Below, piece by piece: positions 11,147 through 19,546 of a DNA stretch of 64,000 bases. Both the position numbers and the translations under genes were made by a program. The notes beneath the pieces are model-generated. The model was not told the origin of the DNA and did not search any database. It saw only the letters and a list, made by a program, of their open reading frames with translations. How positions within the stretch are numbered: the first letter of the stretch is position 1; every line of letters starts with the position of its first letter. This DNA comes from an uncultured Luteimonas sp. GTDB taxonomy: Bacteria; Pseudomonadota; Gammaproteobacteria; Xanthomonadales; Xanthomonadaceae. The stretch covers positions 38,688 through 102,687 of the forward strand of contig CAKTDC010000006.1 in NCBI GenBank assembly GCA_934541015.1. The letters run 5' to 3'.

Positions 11147-12076
11147 GTGAATCGATTCGCGATCTACAGCCACGAAGCCTGCCTGGACCACGACACCGGC
11201 CCCGGCCACGCCGAATGCCCGCAGCGGCTGGAGGTGGTGGTGGAGGCGCTGCGCGAGGCGTTTCCCGGACTGGAGTGGATCGAGGCCCCGCGCGCGACCC
11301 GCGGCCAGCTGCTGCGCGTGCACGAGCCGTCGCTGCTGGCGCGCGTGCTCGGCAGCCGGCCGCTCGAACCGGTGGCGCTCGACGCCGACACCATGATCTC
11401 GCCCGGCTCGGCCGAAGCCGCGCTGCACGCGGCCGGCGCCGGCGTGGCCGCGGTGGAAGCCGTGGTCCACGGCGAACTCGACGCCGCCTTCTGCGCCGTG
11501 CGCCCGCCGGGCCACCACGCCACCGCCGCCGCTGCGATGGGCTTCTGCCTGTTCGACAACATCGCCGTGGCCGCCGCGCACGCGCTCGAACGCTTCGGCC
11601 TGGCGCGCGTGGCGATCGTGGATTTCGACGTCCACCACGGCAACGGCACCCAGGACATCTTCGAACGCGATGCCAGGGTGATGTACCTGAGTTCGCACCA
11701 GTGGCCGCTGTACCCCGGCACCGGTGACGGCGACGAACAGGGCGTGGGCAACATCGTCAACGCGCCGCTGCCCGCGGGAACCGGCAGCGAGGGCTTCCGC
11801 CGCGTCTGGCGCGAGCGCCTGCTGCCGGCGCTCGACGACTTCGGGCCGCAGCTGCTGCTGATCTCCGCCGGCTTCGACGCCCACCACCTCGACCCGCTGG
11901 CCAACATGGCGCTGGACGAGGACGATTTCGCCTGGATCACCACCGAACTGCGCGCCATCGCCGGCCGCCATGCCGAGGGCCGCATCGTGTCGATGCTCGA
12001 AGGCGGCTACGACCTGCAGGCGCTGCACGCCTGCAGCATCGCCCACGTCGGCGCGCTGCTCGGCCGCGACGGCTGA
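11147..12076 (+). CDS. Histone-deacetylase-family metallohydrolase
   Basis: Zinc-dependent amidohydrolase of the HDAC/acetylpolyamine amidohydrolase/AcuC superfamily, 309 residues. Catalytic features are present: PPGHHA near residue 120 (tandem His), DFDVHHGNGTQ near 159-169 (Asp and His metal ligands) and SAGFDAHHLDPL near 241-252 (third metal ligand Asp). The GTG start at 11147 lies 22 bp after the adenosyltransferase stop. The substrate is unknown; bacterial members deacetylate polyamines, lysine or other small amides. The last 30 codons and the downstream flank are duplicated at 13351-13511 beyond an inserted segment, so the 3' end of this gene is a recombination boundary. Confidence 0.93.
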   Translation: MNRFAIYSHEACLDHDTGPGHAECPQRLEVVVEALREAFPGLEWIEAPRATRGQLLRVHEPSLLARVLGSRPLEPVALDADTMISPGSAEAALHAAGAGVAAVEAVVHGELDAAFCAVRPPGHHATAAAAMGFCLFDNIAVAAAHALERFGLARVAIVDFDVHHGNGTQDIFERDARVMYLSSHQWPLYPGTGDGDEQGVGNIVNAPLPAGTGSEGFRRVWRERLLPALDDFGPQLLLISAGFDAHHLDPLANMALDEDDFAWITTELRAIAGRHAEGRIVSMLEGGYDLQALHACSIAHVGALLGRDG

Positions 12077-12145
12077 CGCCCGTGGACGATCGCGTTCAGC
12101 CACGGTTGCAGCGGCCGCCCCGGGCCACAGCGCGGCCGCATGAAC
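11987..12145 (+). repeat. Direct repeat copy A: deacetylase gene 3' end and flank
   Basis: Copy A covers the last 30 codons of the deacetylase gene and about 70 bp beyond it. Copy B is at 13351-13511. The first about 94 bp differ at only two positions by eye, while the non-coding part is more diverged but alignable up to a shared GGCCGCATGAAC. The repeats are direct and enclose about 1.2 kb. Confidence 0.9.
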
Positions 12146-12527
12146 AAGGCCTGGCGCTGGTGCGTCTAGAGCTCAGTCACGCCACGAGCCTTCAGCGCGC
12201 GCGAGATGTTGGGCGCGAGATCTCCAGGGAAGGGCGCCGCCCCCCACCGGGCTCGACGCTTATCCCCAGCGCCGTTGACGGGCCGAGGGCGACAACCGGA
12301 AGACGACGCCACGGCCAGACCCCGCACGGCTGCGCACGGCCCGCGATTGGGAATCGGTGCGAGCTGGCCGTGGATGGTGAGGATCGGCGGCCTCATCGTG
12401 CCGAAATCCCACGCGCGGACGCGCGATCCGTGCCCAGACCGGCGCTTGCTCGACCGCCGTCGAACCGGCAGACTGCCGGGAAAGGGCGTTTGAATCTCCT
12501 GTACGCCGGAGACGCTCTGGAGTTCAC
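12146..12527. other. Unassigned left part of the inserted segment
   Basis: About 380 bp between repeat copy A and the lipoprotein gene. No convincing gene is seen. A 76-codon minus-strand frame (12166-12396, MRPPILTIHG... SRALKARGVTEL) is the only candidate. Its C-terminus vaguely recalls the end of a recombinase or phage-type protein, but without support. The segment ends in a short leader with TCTGGAG before the lipoprotein ATG. Confidence 0.4.
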
Positions 12528-13166
12528 ATGAGACTGCCCCTCGCCGCCACTGCCAGCCTGTTCGCCGTCCTCGCGCTGTTGCCCGCCTGCGGTGGGGGGG
12601 CAGGCCAGAGCGGGACCGCCGCCGCCGCCGCCCTGTGCGATCACGCCGTCACGGAGAAGGAGGCCCTGTGCACCGCCGTCGGGGTCGGGGACACCATGTC
12701 CGTCGACGGCTTCGACATCCGCATCGCCAGCGCCCAGCGCTGGGAGGGCTCGGACAGCCTGCCCGAGATCAAGAACTCCACCGAGCGGGCCGCCTTCGCC
12801 AAGGTAGACCGAAATGCCGTGGCCCTCGAGCTGTTGTTCACCAACACCAAGCCCGTAAAGCACGAAGTCCAGATCGGCTTCACCCTGGTCACGCCGGATG
12901 GCGAGCGCGCCCTGAGCGGGCCGTACAACAACATCCGGTTCACCGAGGGGCGCGAGGGGTGGATTCAGCTCTCGGACGACCGCGCGGTGGGGCCAAACCG
13001 CACCCGCAGCGCCGGCCTGGTGTTTCCGGTGGCCCGCGGCGAGGAGAACGGCGCCCTGCTGTGGATCATCAAGCAGGAGAAGCGCCCCGATCCGGGCGAT
13101 CCCCGCGGCCGCCTGAAGACCTTTGTCGTCGAGCAGGCCGTGTTCGACCTGCCGGCCATCCTGTAG
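12528..13166 (+). CDS. Exported lipoprotein, DUF4352-like
   Basis: A 212-residue predicted lipoprotein. The signal LFAVLALLPAC ends in a lipobox with Cys 21, followed by a Gly/Ala-rich linker. The mature part (VGDTMSVDGFDIRIASAQRW ... VALELLFTNTKP ... FTLVTPDGERA ... GLVFPVARGEENGALLW) has the look of the immunoglobulin-like DUF4352 domain found in telomeric-repeat-like and lipoprotein families. Function is unknown. It is the only intact gene in the segment between the two deacetylase tails, so it is probably a recent arrival or the product of a local rearrangement. The SD-like GGAG sits 9 bp before the ATG. Confidence 0.75.
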   Translation: MRLPLAATASLFAVLALLPACGGGAGQSGTAAAAALCDHAVTEKEALCTAVGVGDTMSVDGFDIRIASAQRWEGSDSLPEIKNSTERAAFAKVDRNAVALELLFTNTKPVKHEVQIGFTLVTPDGERALSGPYNNIRFTEGREGWIQLSDDRAVGPNRTRSAGLVFPVARGEENGALLWIIKQEKRPDPGDPRGRLKTFVVEQAVFDLPAIL

Positions 13167-13169
13167 GCG

Positions 13170-13345
13170 CTGCCGGCGCCAGCCCTCGGCGACCTCGGTG
13201 CAGTTGGCCGGCGCGGTGTAGCCCGCGATGCGGAAGTCCTCGCCGGTGAGCCAGTACGGGTGGGCGAGCCCGAGGGCCGCCCCGGCCAGGGCCATCACCA
13301 GGGCCCACCGCCCCCAGCCCCACCCGCATTCGCACCGTGGGCGCC
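13170..13345 (-). pseudogene. Possible gene remnant on the minus strand
   Basis: Reading the minus strand from about 13345 gives a stretch that looks protein-like: GRWALVMALAGAALGLAHPYW followed by LTGEDFRIAGYTAPANCTEVAEGW. It resembles a membrane anchor followed by an extracytoplasmic start. Upstream it is cut by the second deacetylase tail. Downstream no stop follows and the frame runs into the antisense of the lipoprotein gene. This looks like a fragment of a gene that came with the inserted segment, but it could be chance. Confidence 0.3.
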
Positions 13346-13350
13346 TCGAT

Positions 13351-13511
13351 GTGTCGATGCTCGAGGGCGGCTACGACCTGCAGGCGCTGCACGCCTGCAG
13401 CATCGCCCACGTCGGCGCGCTGCTGGGCCGCGACGGCTGACGCCCCGGCGGGCGATCGCGTCCAGCCGCGGCTGCGCCGGCGGCCCCCGACCCGCGCACG
13501 GCCGCATGAAC
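13351..13511 (+). pseudogene. Direct repeat copy B: orphan deacetylase gene 3' end
   Basis: The second copy of the deacetylase tail. It encodes the same last 30 residues (VSMLEGGYDLQALHACSIAH...) up to the identical stop at 13438-13440, with no gene body upstream. The downstream flank then leads directly into lptD. One copy probably marks the original deacetylase-lptD junction and the other arrived with the inserted segment. Confidence 0.85.
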
Positions 13512-13587
13512 CGGACATCAAGGGCCGCGTTGCCGGTGACCATGGGATGCGTCAAGCTTGGCACCCCCGCATCGGACGGACTCCTGC

Positions 13588-15990
13588 GTGCGACCCGTTT
13601 TCCGCCTGCTCCCGCTGCCTCTGCTGATGTCGGCCTCCCTGGCAGCGCACGCCGGCGATGATCCGCCCCAGGACTGGTCGATGTGCCCGCTGGAGGACGC
13701 CGTTCCCGTCTTCGCCGACGCCCCGCCGCCGGTCGGCAGCGTCCAGGACCGCGAGAACCAGCCCACCGAGATCGGCGGCGACCAGACCGTGGGCGGCGAA
13801 GACGGCGTCTACAGCGTGACCGGCAACGTCACCCTGCGCCGCGGCGACCAGTTCCTGGCCACCGACAACCTCGAGTTCTCCGAGGAAACCGGCACCTATG
13901 TCGCCACCGGCAGCGTCCGCTACCAGGACAGCGGCATGCGCATCGTGGCCGACCGGCTCGAGGGCAGCCAGGAGGCCGACAGCCACCGCATCGACAACGT
14001 CCGCTACCAGCTCACCGAGCGGCGCGGCAACGGCGGCGCCGAGCGCATCGAGATGACCGGCGGGAGCGGGCGGATGATGCGCTCGACCTATTCCACCTGC
14101 CCGCCCAGCGAGCGGCTCTGGGAGCTGCGCGCCCAGCGCATCGACGTCAACCTCGAGACCGGCATGGGCACCGCCCGCAGCGCCAACCTGCGCATCGGCA
14201 AGGTGCCGGTGCTCTACGTCCCCTGGCTGGCGTTTCCGATCGACGACCGCCGGCGCACCGGCCTGCTCTACCCGAGCATCAGCCAGTCCAGCCGCAACGG
14301 CTTCGACTGGCGACAGCCGATCTACCTCAACCTGGCGCCGAACTACGACATGACCCTGACGCCGCGCTGGATGAGCCAGCGCGGGCTGCAGCTGGGCGCC
14401 GAGTTCCGCTACCTCAACCCGGGCGGCGAAGGCGTCTTCGAGCTGCAGTACCTGCCCTCGGACGAACTGGTCGAACGCGAGCGCGAGGAGGAGATCATCC
14501 AGGTCCCGATCGCCGAAAACCGCCGCAGGGAAGACCGCGCGATGTTCCGCTACAGCGGCGTGCAGAACATCGACCGCAGCTGGCAGGCACGGGCCAACGC
14601 GATCTGGGTCAGCGATCCGCGCTGGATCGAGGACTCCAGCAGCAACATCGACGGCATCTCCAACATCCTGCTGGAGAGCGAAGTCGGCGTGTACGGGCGC
14701 GGCCGCCACTGGGACGCCGGATTCGCGGCCAGCTACTGGATGCTCAGCGACTACACGCTGCCCGAGTCCTCGCTGCCCTACAACCGCCTGCCGCGGGCCT
14801 GGCTGCGCTGGGAGCGGCCGCTGCGGCCCTGGCTGGTGGCGGGGGTGGAAACCGAGGCGGTGCATTTCGCCCACGCCGACTCCGGCACCAGCCCGGGCGG
14901 CAGCCGCTACGACTTAAAGGGCTACCTGGGCATGCCGCTGGAGGGCGCCAGCTGGTTCCTGCGCCCGAGCCTGGCCTGGCGCCACACCGGCTACCGGCTC
15001 GACCGGGATCTGGCCGAGACCATCGCCGCCGCCAACCAGACCACTGGCGTCGACACCTCACCCACGCGCAGCACGCCGATCGCATCGATCGATGCGGGGC
15101 TGTTCTTCGACCGCGACACCGTCTTCCGCGGCGAGCGCTTCCTGCACACGCTCGAACCGCGCCTGTTCTACCTGAACACGCCCTACCGCGACCAGTCGGC
15201 GATGCCGCTGTTCGACACCCGCCCGCTTACCTTCAGCTGGGGCCAGCTGTTCCGCGACAACCGCTACTCCGGCCCGGACCGCCAGTCCGACGCCAACCAG
15301 CTCACCCTGGCGCTGACCACGCGCCTGATCCGCGAAACCGACGGCCGCGAGAAGCTCTCAGCCAGCATCGGCCAGATCCACTATTTCGACGACGCCCGGG
15401 TGGTCATCCAGAACGAGCTTCCGATCGCCCAGGGGCGCTCGGCGTGGATCGCCGACACCACCTACGCGATCAACGACCGCTGGACGGTCAGCGGCAGCTA
15501 CCAGTGGAACCCGACCAGCCGCCGCGAGGACCTGGCCAGCTTCCGCACCCGCTACCTGGTAGGGGACGACGGCATCGTCAACTTCGCCTACCGCTACCGC
15601 CGCAACCCGCTCACCCAGAGCGACCTGCTGCAGCAGGTGGACTTCTCCTTCCTGTACCCGCTGAACAACGGCTGGAGCCTGGTCGGCCGCTACTACTACT
15701 CGCTCGAGGACAGCGCCATGCTCGAGGGCATCGCCGGCGTGCAGTGGGAAAGCTGCTGCGTGGCCGCCCGCCTGGTCGCGCGCCGCTACGTGCGCAACCG
15801 GATCGGCGAGATGAACGATGCGATCCAGATCGAGATCGAGCTCAAGGGCCTCGGCTCGGCGGGTCCGGCAACGGAGGACCGGCTGCGCCGTGCTATCCTC
15901 GGCTATTACCGCGACGACCTCCATCTCGTCCCGCCGTCGGAAGTCCGCAGCCACATTCCCGACGCCCCCCCGACCGACCTGATCCCATGA
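13588..15990 (+). CDS. lptD: LPS-assembly outer-membrane protein LptD
   Basis: Outer-membrane beta-barrel that, with LptE, inserts lipopolysaccharide into the outer leaflet. The 800-residue protein has a signal peptide (RPVFRLLPLPLLMSASLAAHA), an N-terminal OstA/LptA-like beta-jellyroll (QTVGGEDGVYSVTGNVTLRRGDQ, YVATGSVRYQ) and a long barrel domain ending in aromatic strands. GTG at 13588 is preferred because it puts the signal peptide at the N-terminus; an in-frame TTG at 13558 would add ten polar residues. The stop overlaps the surA ATG. LptD and its chaperone SurA in one operon is the classical gammaproteobacterial arrangement. Confidence 0.95.
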   Translation: MRPVFRLLPLPLLMSASLAAHAGDDPPQDWSMCPLEDAVPVFADAPPPVGSVQDRENQPTEIGGDQTVGGEDGVYSVTGNVTLRRGDQFLATDNLEFSEETGTYVATGSVRYQDSGMRIVADRLEGSQEADSHRIDNVRYQLTERRGNGGAERIEMTGGSGRMMRSTYSTCPPSERLWELRAQRIDVNLETGMGTARSANLRIGKVPVLYVPWLAFPIDDRRRTGLLYPSISQSSRNGFDWRQPIYLNLAPNYDMTLTPRWMSQRGLQLGAEFRYLNPGGEGVFELQYLPSDELVEREREEEIIQVPIAENRRREDRAMFRYSGVQNIDRSWQARANAIWVSDPRWIEDSSSNIDGISNILLESEVGVYGRGRHWDAGFAASYWMLSDYTLPESSLPYNRLPRAWLRWERPLRPWLVAGVETEAVHFAHADSGTSPGGSRYDLKGYLGMPLEGASWFLRPSLAWRHTGYRLDRDLAETIAAANQTTGVDTSPTRSTPIASIDAGLFFDRDTVFRGERFLHTLEPRLFYLNTPYRDQSAMPLFDTRPLTFSWGQLFRDNRYSGPDRQSDANQLTLALTTRLIRETDGREKLSASIGQIHYFDDARVVIQNELPIAQGRSAWIADTTYAINDRWTVSGSYQWNPTSRREDLASFRTRYLVGDDGIVNFAYRYRRNPLTQSDLLQQVDFSFLYPLNNGWSLVGRYYYSLEDSAMLEGIAGVQWESCCVAARLVARRYVRNRIGEMNDAIQIEIELKGLGSAGPATEDRLRRAILGYYRDDLHLVPPSEVRSHIPDAPPTDLIP

Positions 15991-17288
15991 AGAACCTGCT
16001 TGCCTGCCTGTCCCTGCTCCTGCTGCTGGCCGTGGCGCCCGCGCGCGCGCAGGAGGTCCAGCCGCTGGAGGGCATCGCCGCCGTCGTCGACGAGAACCTG
16101 ATCCTGCGCAGCGAACTCGACCGCGCCGTGGCCAACATCCTGGCCCAGTACGCCAGCCGCCCCGACCAGCTGCCGCCGCGGCACATCCTCGAACGCCAGG
16201 TGCTGGAGCGGCTGATCCTGGTCAGGCTGCAGACCGCCTACGCCGCATCCACCGGCCTGCGCGTCAGCGACCAGGAAGTGGACGCCACGGTCTCGGCGAT
16301 CTCCCAGCAGAACAACCTCTCGCCCGACCAGCTGCGCCGCCAGCTGGCGGCCGACGGCATGTCGTTCGACGATTTCCGCAGCTCGCTGCGCGACGAACTG
16401 GTCATCCAGCGCCTGCGCCAGCGCTTCGCGCAGCAGCGGATCAGCGTCAGCGACGCCGAGGTCGACGCCGCGCTCGCCAACCAGGCCGGCCACGTCCAGT
16501 ACCACCTCGCGCACATCCTGGTCGCGCTGCCCGAGGGCGCCACCTCCGAGCAGATCTCGGTGGCGCAGCAGAAGATCGAGGGCATCCAGCGCCTGATCGA
16601 CCGCAACGAGATGGAGTTCGCCGCCGCCGCGGTGCGCTATTCCGACAGCCCCAACGCGCTCGAGGGCGGCGACCTGGGCTGGCGCCGGGTCGACGAGATC
16701 CCGGCCGCGTTCGCCAACGCCATCCGCACGATGTCGCCCGGCCAGGTCATCGGCCCGATCCGCGGGCCCAGCGGCTTCCAGCTGCTGCAGCTGGTCGGCT
16801 CCCGCGAGGGCGGCGGCGCCGGCAGCGTCACCCAGTACCAGGCGCGCCACATCCTGGTGCGCCCGGCCGCCGGCAGCGGCGGCGACGCCGCGGCCCGCGC
16901 CCGCATCGACACCCTGCGCGCGCGCATCGCAGGCGGCGCCGATTTCGCGACCGTCGCCAGCGAGCACTCCGACGACGCCATCAGCAAGCCCGAGGGCGGC
17001 GACCTGGGCTGGTTCGCCCAGGACGACTTCGGCCCCGAGTTCGGCGGCCAGGTCGCGGCGCTGCAGGACGGCCAGGTCTCGGCGCCGTTCCGCACCCAGG
17101 CCGGCTGGCACATCGTCCAGCGCACCGGTTCGCGCCAGGCCAGCGCCACCGACGAGAACCGCCGCGCGCAGGTGCGCGAGTCGATCGGCCAGCGCAAGCT
17201 GGAGGACGAATGGGACCGCTTCCTGCGCGAAATGCGCGGCGAGGCCTTCGTCGACATCCGCACCGCCACGGGCACCACCGGCGGCTGA
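15987..17288 (+). CDS. surA: Periplasmic chaperone and peptidyl-prolyl isomerase SurA
   Basis: Periplasmic chaperone that escorts outer-membrane proteins, including LptD, to the BAM machinery. The 433-residue protein has a clear signal peptide (ACLSLLLLLAVAPARAQ), the SurA N-terminal domain (GIAAVVDENLILRSELDRAV) and two parvulin domains. The first begins YHLAHILVALPE with NALEGGDLGWR. The second begins YQARHILVRPAAG with SKPEGGDLGWFAQDDFGPEF. The length is typical for the family. ATG at 15987 overlaps the lptD stop by 4 bp, and pdxA starts 1 bp after its stop. Confidence 0.97.
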   Translation: MKNLLACLSLLLLLAVAPARAQEVQPLEGIAAVVDENLILRSELDRAVANILAQYASRPDQLPPRHILERQVLERLILVRLQTAYAASTGLRVSDQEVDATVSAISQQNNLSPDQLRRQLAADGMSFDDFRSSLRDELVIQRLRQRFAQQRISVSDAEVDAALANQAGHVQYHLAHILVALPEGATSEQISVAQQKIEGIQRLIDRNEMEFAAAAVRYSDSPNALEGGDLGWRRVDEIPAAFANAIRTMSPGQVIGPIRGPSGFQLLQLVGSREGGGAGSVTQYQARHILVRPAAGSGGDAAARARIDTLRARIAGGADFATVASEHSDDAISKPEGGDLGWFAQDDFGPEFGGQVAALQDGQVSAPFRTQAGWHIVQRTGSRQASATDENRRAQVRESIGQRKLEDEWDRFLREMRGEAFVDIRTATGTTGG

Positions 17289-17289
17289 C

Positions 17290-18270
17290 GTGCGCCGGCC
17301 GAGGTTGGCGCTGGTTCCGGGTGAGCCGGCCGGCGTCGGCCCGGAGCTGTGCGTGCGCGCCGCCCAGCGCAGCTGGGACGCCGACCTGGTCGCCTTTGGC
17401 GACCGCAGCAGCCTGCAGCAGGCCGCGGACGCGCTCGGCCTGCCCTTCACCGCCATCGATCCGGCCGCCGCCATCGCCGCGCCCGGCCAGCTGCGCCTGG
17501 TCGACGTGGCCTGCGCGGTCCCGGTCGCGTTCGGCTGCCCCGATCCGCGCAACGCCGCCGCGGTGGTCGCCGCGCTGACCGCCGGCGCCGACGGCTGCCA
17601 GCGCGGCGATTTCGACGGCATCGTCACCGGGCCGGTGCACAAGGCCACGATCAACCTCGGCAGCATCGCCTACAGCGGCACCACCGAACTGCTGGCCGGT
17701 CGCGCCGGATGCGACGTGGTGATGATGCTCGCCAACGACACCGTCCGCGTCGCCCTGGCGACCACCCACCTGCCGCTGCGCGCGGTCCCCGACGCGATCG
17801 CCGCCGCGCCGCTCGAACGCACCCTGCGCATCCTCCACGCCGCCCTGCGCGACGACTTCGGCATCGCCGAGCCGGTCGTGGCCGTGCTCGGGCTGAACCC
17901 GCACGCGGGCGAATCGGGCCATCTGGGGCGCGAGGAGATCGAGATCATCGAACCCCTGCTCGGGCGCCTGCGCGGCGAAGGCATGCGCCTGGACGGCCCT
18001 CTGCCGGCCGACACCGCCTTCCTGCCGGCAAGGCTGCGCGGGTTCGACGCGGTGCTGGCCATGTACCACGACCAAGGCCTGCCGGTGCTGAAGTTCAGCG
18101 GCTTCGAGCAGGCGGTGAACCTGACCCTGGGCCTGCCCTGGCCGCGGGTCGCCGTCGACCACGGCACCGCGCTCGACCTCGCCGGCAGCGGCCGCGCCGA
18201 CCCCTCCAGCCTGTTCGCCGCGATCGCCGCCTGCACCGCCCTGGCGCACCGCCGGCTCGCCCGGACCTGA
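17290..18270 (+). CDS. pdxA: 4-hydroxythreonine-4-phosphate dehydrogenase PdxA
   Basis: NAD-dependent oxidase of the DXP-dependent pyridoxal phosphate pathway. It converts 4-phosphohydroxy-L-threonine to the precursor used by PdxJ. The 326-residue protein carries the family motifs LVPGEPAGVGPEL near the start, IVTGPVHKATIN, GLNPHAGESGHLGREE with metal-ligand histidines, LPADTAF and MYHDQGLPVLKF. The GTG start at 17290 directly follows the surA stop. Downstream, where rsmA would be expected, a heptamer repeat and csaA intervene. Confidence 0.96.
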   Translation: MRRPRLALVPGEPAGVGPELCVRAAQRSWDADLVAFGDRSSLQQAADALGLPFTAIDPAAAIAAPGQLRLVDVACAVPVAFGCPDPRNAAAVVAALTAGADGCQRGDFDGIVTGPVHKATINLGSIAYSGTTELLAGRAGCDVVMMLANDTVRVALATTHLPLRAVPDAIAAAPLERTLRILHAALRDDFGIAEPVVAVLGLNPHAGESGHLGREEIEIIEPLLGRLRGEGMRLDGPLPADTAFLPARLRGFDAVLAMYHDQGLPVLKFSGFEQAVNLTLGLPWPRVAVDHGTALDLAGSGRADPSSLFAAIAACTALAHRRLART

Positions 18271-18310
18271 CCATCCCGCATTCCCGGCCCCTGCTCCTGT
18301 TGCCCCATCT

Positions 18311-18366
18311 TCCAGTCCCGAATCCCGAATCCCGAATCCCGAATCCCGAATCCCGAATCCCGAATC
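18311..18366. repeat. Heptamer tandem repeat before csaA
   Basis: About seven head-to-tail copies of CCCGAAT, beginning after TTCCAGT and ending three bases before the csaA ATG. It lies in the pdxA-csaA gap. Similar seven-base arrays are common between genes in Xanthomonadaceae. A longer array of a closely related unit is at 53998-54166. Confidence 0.9.
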
Positions 18367-18368
18367 CA

Positions 18369-18707
18369 ATGCAGGAAATCGCCTGGTCCGACTTCATGAA
18401 GGTGGAATTGCGCGTCGGCCGCGTGCTGTCCGCGCGCCCGTTCCCGGAGGCGCGCAAGCCCGCCTACGTGCTCGAGGTCGATTTCGGCGAGGAGATCGGC
18501 GTGCGCAGGTCCAGTGCGCAGATCACCGCGCTCTACGCGCCCGAAGACCTCGTCGGCCGGCTGGTCGTGGGCGTGGTCAATTTCCCGGACAAGCAGATCG
18601 GGCCGCTGATGTCCCAATGCCTGGTCACCGGCTTCCACGACGCCGAGGGCCGGGTGGCGCTGTGCGTGCCCGACCGCGACGTGCCCCTCGGGACCCGCCT
18701 GCTGTGA
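18369..18707 (+). CDS. csaA: CsaA-like tRNA-binding-domain protein
   Basis: A 112-residue protein consisting of a single tRNA-binding (EMAP/ARC1-type OB-fold) domain. The opening MQEIAWSDFMKVELRVGRVL and the later VVNFPDKQIGPLMSQCLVTGF are typical of CsaA proteins, described as chaperone/secretion-related in Bacillus and as tRNA-binding proteins structurally. ATG at 18369 lies immediately behind the heptamer array. The stop overlaps the GTG start of rsmA (GTGA), so it is translationally coupled to rsmA within the lptD-apaH operon. Confidence 0.93.
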   Translation: MQEIAWSDFMKVELRVGRVLSARPFPEARKPAYVLEVDFGEEIGVRRSSAQITALYAPEDLVGRLVVGVVNFPDKQIGPLMSQCLVTGFHDAEGRVALCVPDRDVPLGTRLL

Positions 18708-19510
18708 ACCGCGGACCGTCCGCGGGATTCACCGGCCCGGCCAAGAAGTCGCTGGGCCAGCACTTCCTGCACGAGCGCGGCGTGGTCGACAGGATCATCC
18801 TGGCCCTCGACCCGCAGCCGGGCGACCACATCGTCGAGATAGGCCCCGGCCAGGGCGCGATGACCCTGCCCCTGCTCGAGCGCCACGGCCGCCTGACCGC
18901 GATCGAGTTCGACCGCGACCTGCTGGCGCCGCTGGCCGAGGCCGCGCGCAGCCGCGGCAGCCTGGAGCTGATCCACGCCAACGTGCTCGACGTCGACCTG
19001 CGCGCCCTCGCCGGCGCGGCCGGCCGCATCCGCCTGGTGGGCAACCTGCCCTACAACCTGTCCTCGCCGATCCTGTTCCATGCCCTCGACCACGCCGACG
19101 CGATCACGGACATGGTCTTCATGCTGCAGAAGGAAGTCGTGGAGCGCATGGCGGCACCGCCGGGCAGCAAGGTCTACGGTCGGCTGAGCGTGATGCTGCA
19201 GGCCTGGTGCCGGGTGACGGCGCTGTTCACGGTCGGGCCCGGTGCCTTCCGGCCGCCGCCCAGGGTCGATTCGGCCGTGGTACGGCTGGTCCCGCGCGCG
19301 CCGGAGGAGGTCGGCATCGCCGATCCGGCGTGGTTCGCGGCGATCGTGCGCGACGCCTTCGGCCAGCGCCGCAAGACCCTGCGCAACGCGCTGTCGCGGC
19401 TGCTCGACGCCCGGGCGATCGCAGCGGCCGGGGTCGACCCGCAGGCGCGCGCGGAACAGCTGGCAGTGACCGATTTCGTGCGCCTGGCCAACGCCACCGG
19501 CGCCCCGTAG
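18704..19510 (+). CDS. rsmA: 16S rRNA dimethyladenosine transferase RsmA (KsgA)
   Basis: Methylates A1518 and A1519 in helix 45 of 16S rRNA late in small-subunit assembly. The 268-residue protein shows KKSLGQHFLHE, the SAM-binding motif EIGPGQGAMT, the acidic ribose-binding EFDRDL, the catalytic NLPYNLSSP (motif IV) and RPPPRVDSAVVRL. GTG at 18704 is chosen because it overlaps the csaA stop and gives the normal length; the frame upstream lacks family similarity. Confidence 0.97.
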   Translation: MNRGPSAGFTGPAKKSLGQHFLHERGVVDRIILALDPQPGDHIVEIGPGQGAMTLPLLERHGRLTAIEFDRDLLAPLAEAARSRGSLELIHANVLDVDLRALAGAAGRIRLVGNLPYNLSSPILFHALDHADAITDMVFMLQKEVVERMAAPPGSKVYGRLSVMLQAWCRVTALFTVGPGAFRPPPRVDSAVVRLVPRAPEEVGIADPAWFAAIVRDAFGQRRKTLRNALSRLLDARAIAAAGVDPQARAEQLAVTDFVRLANATGAP

Positions 19511-19546
19511 TCGAAGGCTTCAGCCGGCAGGCCTTACACTTGCGGC

